A stretch of DNA of 64,000 nucleotides from Candidatus Melainabacteria bacterium (GCA_005110385.1 DUDT01000004.1:86409-150408); one strand, 5' to 3'. Shown: positions 35,284 through 44,608, numbered from the stretch's first letter. A program made the numbers and translations. Notes: a model not told the origin generated them from the letters alone.

Positions 35284-35345
35284 TTAAAAAAGCATATCTA
35301 AACTGATAGAAGATGAAAAATTAATGAGTAAATTAACTTAAATTA

Positions 35346-35406
35346 TTTTGCTGATTACAGAACGGCGGAGCAGGTTTTTAAATTTTTACAGGGTGAATTG
35401 ATTTAA
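35346..35406 (+). repeat. 3' end of the tolC gene, right copy
   Basis: 58 of 61 bases match 34631-34691, including the TAA stop, with only silent differences. It has no upstream coding sequence and is not translated. Confidence 0.9.
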
Positions 35407-35426
35407 AAACGTATTAAAATCTTTAT

Positions 35427-35441
35427 TGTAATACTATTACA
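35427..35441. promoter_or_regulatory. Candidate Zur/Fur box upstream of the COG0523 gene
   Basis: TGTAAT-ACT-ATTACA is a perfect 6-3-6 palindrome 24 bp before the start codon, resembling bacterial Zur sites (TAATnnnATTA core). A Zur-like regulator gene lies 1.4 kb away. Regulation is inferred. Confidence 0.6.
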
Positions 35442-35464
35442 TTTAGTGCTATCTTTAGATAATT

Positions 35465-36703
35465 ATGAGTCAAAGTTCTAGTCTTCTTGTAGATACTCCT
35501 AAGCTCCCGGTAACTGTACTATCTGGCTTTCTTGGTGCTGGTAAAACCACTTTATTGAACCATATCTTAAATAATCGAGAGGGATTAAGGGTCGCTCTAA
35601 TCGTCAATGATATGAGTGAAGTGAATATAGATGCTGATTTAGTGAATCGTGAATCTACTTTAAGTAGGACTGATGAAAAATTAGTAGAAATGTCAAATGG
35701 CTGTATCTGCTGCACTTTAAGAGAAGATCTTTTACTGGAAGTGAAGAAATTAGCTGCTGATAATCGTTTTGATTATTTAGTTATAGAGTCGACTGGGATT
35801 TCTGAGCCGATGCCTATCGCAGAGACCTTTAGTTTTGAGGATGAAGAAGGAAGTTCACTATCTGATATCGCTAAGCTAGATACTATGGTAACTGTGGTAG
35901 ATTCATTTAATTTTCTGAAAGATTATGGCTCTACGGATTTTCTCTCTGATAGAGAGATGGCACGTGATGGTGAAGATGTTCGTACTATAGTGGATCTTTT
36001 GCTCTCACAGATTGAATTTGCAGATGTAATAATTCTGAATAAATTAGATTTAATTAGTGATGAGGATACAGCTTATTTACGTAAAATGATTAAAGCTTTA
36101 AATGAGGATGCGAAGATAATTGAAGCAGTAAACGCAGCTGTACCTCTAAAAGAGGTTTTAAATACTGGTCTTTTCGATATAAATAGTGCAGAAGAGAATC
36201 CTGAGTGGATGGAGTCTCTGAAAGAAGAAGATAAATCAGAAGCCGATGAGTATGGCATTACTAATTTTACTTATGTCGCACGTAAACCATTTCACCCACA
36301 GCGTTTACGTAAAGTCTTTGATGAAGAGTGGCCTGGGGTAATTCGCTCTAAAGGTTATTTTTGGTTAGCGAGTAGAATGGATAAGGTGGGTTTCTGGTCA
36401 CAAGCTGGAGCTATCTGTCAGAGTCGTATGGCTGGTTATTGGTGGGCGGGAGCGCCAGCAAGCTTCTGGCCAGAAGATGAAGCGACGGTAAAAGAAATTA
36501 AATCTTCATGGGTAGAGCCTTTTGGTGATAGAAGACAAGAATTAGTAATTATCGGTATTGATATGGATAAAGAAGCGATTATAAATAAGCTGGAATCCGC
36601 TCTGCTAACGGAAGATGAACTCGCTTTGGGTGAAAAGGCTTGGCTTGAGTTTAAAGATCCTTTTCCAGTATGGGGTGAGATGGAAGAAGCGGTGGCTGTT
36701 TAG
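35465..36703 (+). CDS. CobW/COG0523-family GTP-binding metallochaperone
   Basis: The 412-residue protein has the G3E GTPase P-loop GFLGAGKTT (21-29), the metal-binding CICC motif (Cys80, Cys82, Cys83 in [11 protein letters not shown]), a switch region [15 protein letters not shown], and a C-terminal CobW_C domain (about 260-400; [20 protein letters not shown] in part). COG0523 proteins under Zur control deliver zinc to enzymes when zinc is scarce. The palindrome upstream and the neighbouring Zur-like gene support that role. A hairpin terminator follows, and the gene is convergent to the regulator. Confidence 0.88.
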   Translation: MSQSSSLLVDTPKLPVTVLSGFLGAGKTTLLNHILNNREGLRVALIVNDMSEVNIDADLVNRESTLSRTDEKLVEMSNGCICCTLREDLLLEVKKLAADNRFDYLVIESTGISEPMPIAETFSFEDEEGSSLSDIAKLDTMVTVVDSFNFLKDYGSTDFLSDREMARDGEDVRTIVDLLLSQIEFADVIILNKLDLISDEDTAYLRKMIKALNEDAKIIEAVNAAVPLKEVLNTGLFDINSAEENPEWMESLKEEDKSEADEYGITNFTYVARKPFHPQRLRKVFDEEWPGVIRSKGYFWLASRMDKVGFWSQAGAICQSRMAGYWWAGAPASFWPEDEATVKEIKSSWVEPFGDRRQELVIIGIDMDKEAIINKLESALLTEDELALGEKAWLEFKDPFPVWGEMEEAVAV

Positions 36704-36714
36704 GGGCTGTGGAA

Positions 36715-36745
36715 TATAGCAAGTCTTTGTTATAGTATTTTTTTT
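36715..36745 (+). terminator. Rho-independent terminator after the COG0523 gene
   Basis: TATAGCAA pairs with TTGTTATA (one G-T pair) and is followed by GTATTTTTTTT. It begins 12 bp after the stop codon. Confidence 0.6.
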
Positions 36746-36810
36746 AAATAAATCAGTTCTCGAAGGTACGAAATCTTGCCAGAGAAAGGAATAGGATCAT
36801 TGACGTTGCT

Positions 36811-37230
36811 TTAATGACACTTCTCGCAGAGACCTAATACCTCATCTATAACTTCTACCTGCGCAAAGCCATTTATATGAAGCTCTGTAGCTGCTCTCTC
36901 TACTGGCTTGACGTTATGGCAGCTTTTACAGACTAGGAGGCGATGTAAATGATTCTTATGCTCACAGCATTTCATAAAACTATTTATCGAATGAACTTTA
37001 TGCACTATATCTAATTCTAAAAGTGTATCTATGACCCGATATATGGTGATCGCTGAATAGTTTTTCCCTTCATTTTTTAGTAAATCCTGAAGCTCGTATG
37101 CTGAAAGGGCTTTATCGTGTTTAGCGATAGCTTCTAAAATATCATTGCGTGCTCGAGTTGATTTAAAGGCGTGCTGCTTTAGTTTTTCTAGGGCTTTTTC
37201 GATGAAGGTCTCTTGGTGTAGGTGGGGCAT
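36811..37230 (-). CDS. zur: Fur-family regulator, probably Zur
   Basis: A 139-residue Fur-family protein. It has a winged-helix domain (KSTRARNDILEAIAKHDKAL, YSAITIYRVIDTLLELDIVH) and a dimerisation domain with HKNHLHRLLVCKSCHNV and the closing CEKCH. Cys101, Cys104, Cys135 and Cys138 form the structural zinc site. The neighbourhood (COG0523 GTPase with a Zur-like box, and Cys/His-rich proteins) favours zinc sensing over iron. It is the last gene of an apparent three-gene leftward operon with the two Cys/His-rich proteins, 35 bp after the 669-residue one. Confidence 0.8.
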   Translation of the reverse strand: MPHLHQETFIEKALEKLKQHAFKSTRARNDILEAIAKHDKALSAYELQDLLKNEGKNYSAITIYRVIDTLLELDIVHKVHSINSFMKCCEHKNHLHRLLVCKSCHNVKPVERAATELHINGFAQVEVIDEVLGLCEKCH

Positions 37231-37265
37231 GGGGCTTTCTTTCTGTATTATAACTGTGTTTTATT

Positions 37266-39275
37266 TTATCTATCTAGGTTATCTCTGCTGCTAGGTTCTA
37301 CCGGCTCGTTTTGATCATTAACAGCTGTTTCTGCATGAGGGGTAGCAGTTTCTGTGCTAGTTTCAGCTGCTTCTGCTGTAGCTTTCTGAGTAGTGTTTGC
37401 TGGGTTGTGATTTATCTGAGTCTCTTGGGTAGTAGTTGTGGCTGAATTAGATTCTGATTTCCAGCTCTCTGGTAATGGTGGAAAATCTTCATAGGTCTTA
37501 TTTCTCTCATGATATTCTTTACGGTCTATAAATGAAAACTGTCCAGTGAGAGCTATTCCGCCTACTTGTTTATCATGTTCTTCTTCCCCAGAGGCATTAG
37601 TTCTATTTTGTAAATATTCTTTTGCGGCTAGTTGTTTATTTGTGTGAGTAGTAGAAGGATCAGATTGTTCAAATCCTGCTAGTACGTTATTGTCATAGGA
37701 AAAAGCTTTATCTATTAATTCTGGTAGCAGATTAAGCTGCTGGTTGATCTGAACTCTATTGTTTATATAGTTTTGTACAGTCTCTGCATTAAGATTCTTT
37801 CTTAAATTTGGACTGTTTTGTGATTGAATTTGTGATCTATTCTGATTTATTTGTTCGTTAAAATATTGAGAGATGGGTGAGCTTATTAGCTTGGTTTCAT
37901 CGAGACTAAATGTGCTTAAGACTTCCCTTGCACTATTTTTAAATGATCTATTCTCTGGGGAGAAAATATTTTTCAGTAATTCTTTTGTAGATTCCTCTAT
38001 AGATTTTCTTGCAGAACTAGTTTCTTGAGACCTTTCTGTATTCATTATTCTAAAATCAGTATTGGAAAAACTAGCACCTTGATTTAGAATACTACTGGTA
38101 CTAAGGCTTTGATTCATAGCTGTTGGATTTAAGACCACTTTACTGGCGGACTGTACTTGTTTTAAAGCTTCTTTAATCTTAATGCTGATTTGATTTAGGT
38201 TTCTCTCGAAGTTATTTTTAAGTGCAGTTAGAGGGTTTGGATTCTCTAACGTATTCAGTATCGATAAAATAGACTGAGCTTGGATAACGTCTTTAGCGTG
38301 CATTTCCTTCTGGTGTATATCACCATTACTTATTTTCTTAGAGCTTGCTGTTAATTCTACACCTCTTAGGAAATCAAGCAGAGGTAATTTATGTACTGTA
38401 AAATCATTACTAAGTTTCTCTCTATGAGCGAAAGTTAGTTCTAGCTGTGTCGGGTCAAATGTTCGACCATTATTTTTATCAGTAATAATGTAAATGGAAT
38501 TGCTAGATGCTATTAGTTGATTATGTGTTTGGTGATTATCTCCTAGCTCATTGAGTTTGACAAGAAACGTTTGCAGACCTTGGAGTCTTTCTTGTTTAGT
38601 GTTTGTAATACTTTTATTAGTTTGAGTTCTATGGGAATCCTGGAATTCTTCTAGGACTCTCGTGGTGTCTTCTGTTGTTAACTCTCGTCCTCCACCATGT
38701 TTACAACCTTCGCCGCAAATATGTACCCCTAAAGCATTTAATCTTGCTTCTCCATTGTGCAGTTTATTTCCCGCCTTACTCAAACTCTCCAAAGACTGAC
38801 GCAGCTTAGCTTTCTCTACTCCTGTCTGCGTATCCTCTAATTTTCGCTTAGCTCCCTCTAAGTAACTAAGCTTAGTATTCATAGTTCTTAATAAGCTATC
38901 CCCAAGCTTACTTTCATCTGCATTAAGTTCTATACTTTCATAATTTTCTTTAATAAAAGCTTTATCTAAAGCTGCTTCTAAATTCCTCTTAGCTAGAGCA
39001 TTTGGCTTTATAATGTACAGTTTCGGCTTTTTAAGTTCGGGGTCTAGCTCGAAATACAGGTCTCTGCCGCTAAACTTCTCTTTTAGCTTAGCTTTCAGCT
39101 CTGAAAAATCACCTTCGGGTAAAGCTACTATAAATAAAGGCTTTAAGCCTTCTTGAATTATCGCTTTTTCATTTTTAATATTCACTGCGGCTTCAGTTTC
39201 TGAGTTTTTTTCAGGGGCTTTCTGACCGAGAAAAGAATTTAGAACAGGAATATTTCTTAATAGACCTAAAACCAT
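37266..39275 (-). CDS. Large hypothetical protein with a Cys/His site, in a zur operon
   Basis: 669 residues, not recognised. The N-terminal ~110 residues look like a small alpha/beta domain (GLKPLFIVALPEGDFSELKA, RDLYFELDPELKKPKLYIIK). A coiled coil follows, then GVHICGEGCKHGGG (about 190-203), a likely metal site (Cys, Cys, His). The rest is polar, Asn/Gln/Ser-rich and probably disordered, ending in a Thr/Glu/Ala-rich tail (TTTQETQINH, STETATPHAETA). No signal peptide. Its ATG directly follows the stop of the upstream His-rich gene, so the two are coupled, and zur follows. A zinc-related role is inferred from context only. Confidence 0.6.
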   Translation of the reverse strand: MVLGLLRNIPVLNSFLGQKAPEKNSETEAAVNIKNEKAIIQEGLKPLFIVALPEGDFSELKAKLKEKFSGRDLYFELDPELKKPKLYIIKPNALAKRNLEAALDKAFIKENYESIELNADESKLGDSLLRTMNTKLSYLEGAKRKLEDTQTGVEKAKLRQSLESLSKAGNKLHNGEARLNALGVHICGEGCKHGGGRELTTEDTTRVLEEFQDSHRTQTNKSITNTKQERLQGLQTFLVKLNELGDNHQTHNQLIASSNSIYIITDKNNGRTFDPTQLELTFAHREKLSNDFTVHKLPLLDFLRGVELTASSKKISNGDIHQKEMHAKDVIQAQSILSILNTLENPNPLTALKNNFERNLNQISIKIKEALKQVQSASKVVLNPTAMNQSLSTSSILNQGASFSNTDFRIMNTERSQETSSARKSIEESTKELLKNIFSPENRSFKNSAREVLSTFSLDETKLISSPISQYFNEQINQNRSQIQSQNSPNLRKNLNAETVQNYINNRVQINQQLNLLPELIDKAFSYDNNVLAGFEQSDPSTTHTNKQLAAKEYLQNRTNASGEEEHDKQVGGIALTGQFSFIDRKEYHERNKTYEDFPPLPESWKSESNSATTTTQETQINHNPANTTQKATAEAAETSTETATPHAETAVNDQNEPVEPSSRDNLDR

Positions 39276-40448
39276 CTAATGAACTCCTCCGTGATGAACT
39301 AGTGAATGTAAATGATCTTGATCGCTAGCGTTATTCGCTCCAGCTACGCTAACCCCTTCGGAAATTTCAGCGAGGTGAAGATCTACTCCATGAGCCTCGC
39401 CGCAGACTGGACATTCTAAAAGCTCGGCTGTAAGAGCGCTATGATCTAAAGCAGAATTAGAATTATGATTAGCTTTATTTTTAAATAAGTTAAATAGCTC
39501 GGGAATAACAGTGAAGGCCCCAGCCATAGCTAAGTTTTGGCTAACGAATGCTAGGATTTTATTTGGAATCTTTTGAGCGATACTCCGCCCTAGTGGAATA
39601 GCGGTGTTTAACATAGTTTCCATCTGTAAAAGTTTAGAGAGGAATTTTCCAGCATCTTTATTGAAAGCATCTTTAAATTTTTCCATTTTAGTTTTCTGAT
39701 TATCGGAGCTAGATAGATGCTCGCTTAAGCTAATGACGAATCCTAGAGCAGATCTCATCACGAAATTAGGTACTTTTACTAATCTGTGTAAGGCTACGAA
39801 AGGAACTATAGTAAATAGATTTTTAGCGAGGCTTTCCCATTTATTAGTACCGTAGTTCAATAGATGCATTGCAGTAACAGCAGAGCTGCTAGTAAGTTCA
39901 CTTGGTGTATGTAACTGGTGCAGTGGGGCGCTTAGGCTCTGTGCTAAAAAAATATTCGCTAAGTTTATAGTTCCTCTGATTACAAGCGGTTTAAAAGTTT
40001 TAGGGATAGAATCACTCTCTGAAATGTTACTTAGTAACTTTTCTAAAAAACCTTTTGCTGGTTCATTCTGAGTGTGATCATGGCTATGATGCTCTGTGTG
40101 AGTATGATTCTGGATGTGAGCTTTATACTCTTCATGTTTATCTTTGTCATTAGCATGATCGTGCTTCGTATTGTGTTTAGGTTCTTGAGTTTTTGACGTA
40201 CCATGATTATGACTATGCTTATCCTCTTCATGTAAAGATTTACTCGTGTGATGATGATCACCATTACAGGGGTCTAATTCATCTCCATTTTTAAGATGTA
40301 AATGAAAGCCGTATTTAGATTGATATTCTTTAACGAAATTTCTTAGCTCGGGGCTGTGTTCCAAGTCAGATACTCTTTTACCGCTTAGAGTCCCAATGTA
40401 AGTATCTAAAGCAGCGGAATTATTTGGGCTAAGAGCGGTGTTTAGCAT
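39276..40448 (-). CDS. Histidine-rich hypothetical protein, first gene of a zur operon
   Basis: 390 residues. After an N-terminal helix region comes a His/Asp-rich segment (about 55-130; CNGDHHHTSK, HSHNHG, HTHTEHHSHDH) able to bind several zinc or nickel ions. A larger region with several hydrophobic stretches follows (NLFTIVPFVALHRLV, SALGFVISLSEHL, NLAMAGAFTVIPELFNLF). A zinc-ribbon-like CPVCGEAHGVDLHL (about 345) and a His-containing tail (SLVHHGGVH) close the protein. The family is not recognised. Position upstream of zur suggests zinc storage, buffering or transport. Confidence 0.6.
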   Translation of the reverse strand: MLNTALSPNNSAALDTYIGTLSGKRVSDLEHSPELRNFVKEYQSKYGFHLHLKNGDELDPCNGDHHHTSKSLHEEDKHSHNHGTSKTQEPKHNTKHDHANDKDKHEEYKAHIQNHTHTEHHSHDHTQNEPAKGFLEKLLSNISESDSIPKTFKPLVIRGTINLANIFLAQSLSAPLHQLHTPSELTSSSAVTAMHLLNYGTNKWESLAKNLFTIVPFVALHRLVKVPNFVMRSALGFVISLSEHLSSSDNQKTKMEKFKDAFNKDAGKFLSKLLQMETMLNTAIPLGRSIAQKIPNKILAFVSQNLAMAGAFTVIPELFNLFKNKANHNSNSALDHSALTAELLECPVCGEAHGVDLHLAEISEGVSVAGANNASDQDHLHSLVHHGGVH

Positions 40449-40687
40449 GGAGGCTAGTTAAAAGGTATAGGTCTTTTCAGGTCTTGGTTAACCTCACTAT
40501 TGTTATAAAGTTACAGTAATGATGCTACCATATTATTACGTAATGCAATTTATTTACTAAATTTTCTTAAGAAAGTAACGCGCAATTTATTTTTTAGTGA
40601 ATTATTCATAAATTTAGGCACCTTTGGATGTGAAAATCCTTAAGGTGAGATTTAACTGGGAATAATATAAGAGATTAACTAAAAAAA
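40449..40687. other. Divergent intergenic region between the His-rich and Fic genes
   Basis: AT-rich gap. A palindrome ATTACGTAAT lies about 90 bp upstream of the His-rich gene start and is a possible Zur/Fur-type half-site pair, weaker than that ahead of the COG0523 gene. No gene is visible here. Confidence 0.35.
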
Positions 40688-40740
40688 ATATAATGCTTCT
40701 ACTATAATTGATATAATACTTCTACTATAATTAATATAAT
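40688..40740 (+). repeat. Tandem 23-bp repeats with five TATAAT boxes ahead of a Fic gene
   Basis: Units at 40688-40710 and 40711-40733 read ATATAAT(G/A)CTTCTACTATA and then ATT(G/A); 21 of 23 match. A third partial ATATAAT (40734-40740) runs into the ATG at 40739. TATAAT occurs at 40689, 40704, 40712, 40726 and 40735. This is probably a promoter/operator, with translation starting at or near the transcript 5' end. Confidence 0.7.
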
Positions 40741-42217
40741 GAATGAATCTTTAGTAAATATTGAAAAGAAAGCTCTTGAATGGCTAAAGTTGAATCTTAA
40801 AAAGCAAAAACTAGTCCATAAAAAAAGTGATATAGATACAGAGATAATTTCATATCTCTATTCTCAGCAATTTATCGGTGAAATTAACAAGCAGTATATA
40901 TTTCTGAAGCATAGTGATGAGCTGGAATCTAGGGTGCTGAAAGCTAATTTCTGGCTTATAGTAATAGAGTTTTTAAATATAGCTTTTCCAGAGGGTTGGT
41001 ACTGTACTGGTGCCTATGCTTACAAATTATTATTAGAGGATTTTAGTATAAATCTAAAGCAGATCAGTATTAGTACTCAAGCTAAATCAAATCGTATTAT
41101 CAAACTTACTGAGGATTTTGAAATTTACGCTAGTTATGATAAAAACTTTACAGAAAAACCTCTAATTAAAAAAGCCTTATTCTTAAAGCCAGTTTTCCTG
41201 CTTAGACCCGAATATTTAATTATTCATGCTACCTTAAGTGATTATAAAAATTATAAAAATGAATTAATTTCTTTTATCCGTGATTCTGACCGTGATGAGG
41301 AGTATATCTTGGATTATTTTAAAAAACAAAGATCAGATGTACTGCTTGCAAGGCTGATAGGCGCTCTGAGAGCTTTAGGGGATTTTACTATTCGTTTAGA
41401 ATTAGAGGAGCTTTATAAAATTTATAAAGTCACAGTGCCAGTTAAAAACCCTTTTGAAGATTATCTTCTGCCTCTATCGCTTGAAAGACCAGCTTATATA
41501 AATCGCTTTGAAATATCTTTATTAAAGGCTATTAAATATCTTCAGGCTATTAAAAAGCCAATCAAGTTAAAAAAGAAACTTACAGCTAAAGATATAGAGG
41601 GAGTCTCTATAGAAGATACTTATCACAGTTTAACTATAGAAGGTTACACTGTAACTCAATCTTTGATTCGTTTTTTAGAGACGCATGAGCCTAGTCATAA
41701 ATATGAAGCGACTTTAAAGGATCAGTTAGCTGCTAAAGGTTTTATGAATACTTTAGACTATATTAAAAAGTTAAATGATACCAGATTTACTATCAGTGAG
41801 ACTTTAGCACGAAAATTGTTTGAGGAATTGTGGAAGCCTAGTTTAAATGCAAAAGTTATAGATATCGAAAGGGATGTTTATCGTAAGCATCTTGTTTCTA
41901 TTAAAGGTTCTATGTATGTTCCACCCAATTATGAGAAAATTCCTTTTTTATTAAATGAGCTTTTTAAATATACTAAAGATCTTGATAATGGTTTTCTTTT
42001 AGGCATATTTTTACATTATTTTTATGTCAGTATACATCCGCACTCAGACGGTAATGGACGCATTTCACGTTTTTTAATGAATATTGCTTTTATTAATGAT
42101 AGTTATAATTGGCTCACTATCAAGAGTGAGAGGCGTAATGATTATTTTAAAGCTTTGGAAAGATCTCAGTTAGAGGATGATATTAGTTATTTTACGGAGT
42201 TTATTATTTCAGCTTAA
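40739..42217 (+). CDS. Fic family protein, class II (N-terminal inhibitory motif)
   Basis: 492 residues. The N-terminal ~240 residues form an unidentified domain with an AbiEi-like feel (FPEGWYCTGAYAYKLLLEDF). The inhibitory motif SLTIEG (Ser297, Glu301) comes next, and the Fic core carries HPHSDGNGRISRFL with catalytic His433. Class II Fic enzymes transfer AMP to proteins and are held inactive by the glutamate of an N-terminal helix. There is no ribosome binding site; tandem TATAAT repeats end on the start codon, so a leaderless transcript is possible. It is convergent with the LysR gene. Confidence 0.85.
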   Translation: MNESLVNIEKKALEWLKLNLKKQKLVHKKSDIDTEIISYLYSQQFIGEINKQYIFLKHSDELESRVLKANFWLIVIEFLNIAFPEGWYCTGAYAYKLLLEDFSINLKQISISTQAKSNRIIKLTEDFEIYASYDKNFTEKPLIKKALFLKPVFLLRPEYLIIHATLSDYKNYKNELISFIRDSDRDEEYILDYFKKQRSDVLLARLIGALRALGDFTIRLELEELYKIYKVTVPVKNPFEDYLLPLSLERPAYINRFEISLLKAIKYLQAIKKPIKLKKKLTAKDIEGVSIEDTYHSLTIEGYTVTQSLIRFLETHEPSHKYEATLKDQLAAKGFMNTLDYIKKLNDTRFTISETLARKLFEELWKPSLNAKVIDIERDVYRKHLVSIKGSMYVPPNYEKIPFLLNELFKYTKDLDNGFLLGIFLHYFYVSIHPHSDGNGRISRFLMNIAFINDSYNWLTIKSERRNDYFKALERSQLEDDISYFTEFIISA

Positions 42218-42236
42218 AGAAAATGATTTGCAGCTC

Positions 42237-43088
42237 CTAATGCAACTGCTTCAAAACATAATCAGCAAAAGACTTTACTGATTTTTTCGCATTCTCCTTG
42301 GTAAGTAGAGTAATATGCGTATCTTCTAAATCTGGCAGGTATTTATCTCTGTATATGTCAAGTCCGCTAGGAACCATATTTAAAGGCAGTACTGTAATCC
42401 CCATGCCTGCTTTAACTGCTGCTGTTGCTCCAGCGAAGCTTGGGCTAGAGTAAACAATTTTCCAAGGTATATCTGCTTTATCTAAGGACTCTAGTGCTCT
42501 TGCTCTGTAGACGCAGGGTTTAGGTGATAATACTAAGGGCAGTTTAGCTCCGGCTTTACTTTTATGCGTATAATTATGGGCTGCTACCCAAACTAGTTTT
42601 TCACTCCATATTTCGACTCCGTTAGGAAAATCTCTTTGATCGTAAAGCTTTACTAGAACTAAATCGAACTGCTTTCTTTTGAAGCTATTTAGGAGATTAA
42701 GAGTTAGATCACATTCTACACTTACCGATATTCGAGGGTGGCTAGCTGAAAAGTCTGAAAGAACTTTATGCAAAAATACCGTGGCGAAATCCTCTGGCAA
42801 GCCGAATCTTATCTCACCTTCTAGTTCTGGCTCTTTAAAATAGTCTATGGCTTCTTGTTCTAGTCTTAGTATCTCTTTAGCGTAAGTGAGAAGTATTTCT
42901 CCAGAGTGAGTTAAAGTATTGACTCGCCCTCTGTGAAAGAGTTGGGTTTTAAGTTGTTTTTCTAATTTAGCGATCTGTTGAGAGATGGCTGATTGGGTTA
43001 TATTAATTCGATTCGCCGCCTGAGTAAAGCTAGTATGCTCAGCTAGAGCTATGAAACACTGTAAACTAGAAATTTCTAGATTATTCAT
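42237..43088 (-). CDS. LysR-type regulator of the DAB operon
   Basis: The 283-residue protein has the LysR N-terminal winged helix (LQCFIALAEHTSFTQAANRI, ITQSAISQQIAKLEKQLKTQLF in part) and a PBP2-like effector domain (about 90-283). It is transcribed away from dabB-dabA. LysR genes next to DAB or Rubisco operons usually control carbon uptake. The 97-bp divergent gap holds a TATTAGT-AAA-ACTAATA palindrome, a plausible binding site. The effector is unknown. Confidence 0.85.
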   Translation of the reverse strand: MNNLEISSLQCFIALAEHTSFTQAANRINITQSAISQQIAKLEKQLKTQLFHRGRVNTLTHSGEILLTYAKEILRLEQEAIDYFKEPELEGEIRFGLPEDFATVFLHKVLSDFSASHPRISVSVECDLTLNLLNSFKRKQFDLVLVKLYDQRDFPNGVEIWSEKLVWVAAHNYTHKSKAGAKLPLVLSPKPCVYRARALESLDKADIPWKIVYSSPSFAGATAAVKAGMGITVLPLNMVPSGLDIYRDKYLPDLEDTHITLLTKENAKKSVKSFADYVLKQLH

Positions 43089-43110
43089 TATTTTAATTAT
43101 TATAATCGAT

Positions 43111-43127
43111 TATTAGTAAAACTAATA
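43111..43127. promoter_or_regulatory. Palindrome between lysR and dabB, likely LysR site
   Basis: TATTAGT-AAA-ACTAATA is a perfect 7-3-7 inverted repeat containing the T-n-A pattern used by LysR proteins. A half-site (TACTAATA) recurs about 25 bp further towards dabB. Confidence 0.55.
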
Positions 43128-43185
43128 GCCCCAATAATATACTTTAACTTTACTAATAAATATGCTTTAACTATTATGGTGATTA

Positions 43186-44595
43186 ATGGAAGAGATGCTC
43201 GTCAGTCCAAATTTATTTCAAGTAGATTCATTGAGCTTAGTGATGAGTTTATTGGTACTTATCGTAGGGCTGGTAGTTACTGTATATTCAGTGCGTTATA
43301 TGCGTGGTGATGCTGAGTATAAAGGCTTTTTTATAAGATTAAGTATTTTAATTACTTCACTTATCTGTATGTTTAACGTGGATAATATGTTGCTTTTCGC
43401 TGCTCTGTGGGCTTTTAGTAATTTAATTCTTGTGATGATGATAGTGCATAAATCTTTCTGGAAACAGGCTTTAGAGTCTGGTATTGTGGCTGGAAGGAAT
43501 TTTTCTATAGGCATTATTAGTTTTCTTTTATTTATAGGATTAAGTTTTAGCTTAACGAAGACTTTTTCTATTTCAGAGACTCTAGCTTCTTTTACTAATC
43601 TAGGTTCAGTTTCACAATGTGTTTTATTAGCTTTATTAATAATTACGGCTATGACTCAGTCTGCGCAGCTACCTTTTCACGGCTGGTTAATGTCGTCTAT
43701 TAATACTCCAACTCCAGTCTCTGCTTTAATGCATGCTGGTTTAGTAAATGGCGGAGGATATTTGCTGGTGAAGTTCGCTATGGCTTTAGGAACTCAATCA
43801 GCGAGCTTGTCTTTAATATTTATCATAGGCTCTGTGTCTGCCTTCACTGCTATGTTATGGCTGTTCGTAAAAAGCTCGGTTAAAGGGGTTTTAGTTTCTT
43901 CTACTATTTCGCAGATGGGTTTTATGTTTATGCAGATAGGTTTAGGGCTTTATCCTGCTGCTATTAGTCATCTCTGTATGCATGGTTTTTTTAAAGCTTT
44001 TCATTTTCTTTCGGCTGGTTCTGCTTTCTCTGAGCTGAAAATTTTAAAACTTGCTTTAAATAAAGACATGAAGCAGGTTTCAGTGAAGGTAAATTTCTTA
44101 ATGTCCTTGGTTATGGGTATCATCACCCTTTTCATATTTTCTCAGGCTTCGCATATTTTGATTAATTTAGAAGACAGTAGTTTTATTTTGATGATTTTTA
44201 TTGCTATGGCACTTGCGGAGCTTTCTTTTAATATCATTAAAGAGGCTCAAAAAACGATAAATCTTTATTTGACTTCTTTTCTAGCACTACTTAGCTCTTC
44301 TATAGTGGCTATTATTTATGGATCTTTTTTGCATTTCTTTGAGCAGATTTTAGCTTCTTCTTTGATCAGCGCGACTTATAAACTTACAGCTCTACATTAT
44401 CTTGTAAGTTCAGTATTTATAATGCTTTGGGCTTTAATGCACTTTAAAAAAGATCTTTTAGCTTTACTGCCGATGAATTTAAGGCTGCCTCTGTATGCGT
44501 TTTTAATGAACTCATCGAGAGCAAAAGCCTCTACTTACACATCAGTAAGAGGAGATTATGCTTATTTAAAGGAGACTAATCACCTCTATCATTAA
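43186..44595 (+). CDS. dabB: DabB: NuoL/MrpA-like membrane subunit of the DAB carbon-uptake complex
   Basis: The 469-residue protein has about 13 membrane segments and the proton-pumping antiporter signature of NuoL/M/MrpA proteins: AQLPFHGWLMSSINTPTPVS and ALMHAGLVNGGGYLLVKF in part, LVSSTISQMGFMFMQIGLGL in part, HGFFKAFHFLSAG. Together with DabA it forms an energy-coupled system that turns CO2 into bicarbonate inside the cell. It begins the operon dabB-dabA-P-II; dabA starts 14 bp after its stop. The start could also be the ATG three codons later. Confidence 0.85.
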   Translation: MEEMLVSPNLFQVDSLSLVMSLLVLIVGLVVTVYSVRYMRGDAEYKGFFIRLSILITSLICMFNVDNMLLFAALWAFSNLILVMMIVHKSFWKQALESGIVAGRNFSIGIISFLLFIGLSFSLTKTFSISETLASFTNLGSVSQCVLLALLIITAMTQSAQLPFHGWLMSSINTPTPVSALMHAGLVNGGGYLLVKFAMALGTQSASLSLIFIIGSVSAFTAMLWLFVKSSVKGVLVSSTISQMGFMFMQIGLGLYPAAISHLCMHGFFKAFHFLSAGSAFSELKILKLALNKDMKQVSVKVNFLMSLVMGIITLFIFSQASHILINLEDSSFILMIFIAMALAELSFNIIKEAQKTINLYLTSFLALLSSSIVAIIYGSFLHFFEQILASSLISATYKLTALHYLVSSVFIMLWALMHFKKDLLALLPMNLRLPLYAFLMNSSRAKASTYTSVRGDYAYLKETNHLYH

Positions 44596-44608
44596 GGAAG
44601 TTTTACGC

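Larger units (their letters stand above)
34692..35406. mobile_element. Putative minimal insertion carrying an ORF6N gene
   Basis: A 715-bp segment that begins right after the tolC stop and ends with a second copy of the tolC 3' end. The only gene is an ORF6N-domain protein, a domain typical of phages. The structure resembles integration at the 3' end of a protein gene with the end restored, but no recombinase is present, so it may be a relic or be mobilised in trans. Confidence 0.6.

Noticed and set aside
40043..40264. Ile/Met-rich frame on the - strand
   Set aside because: It lies in another frame inside the His-rich gene; the composition reflects CAT/GAT codons shifted by one base.
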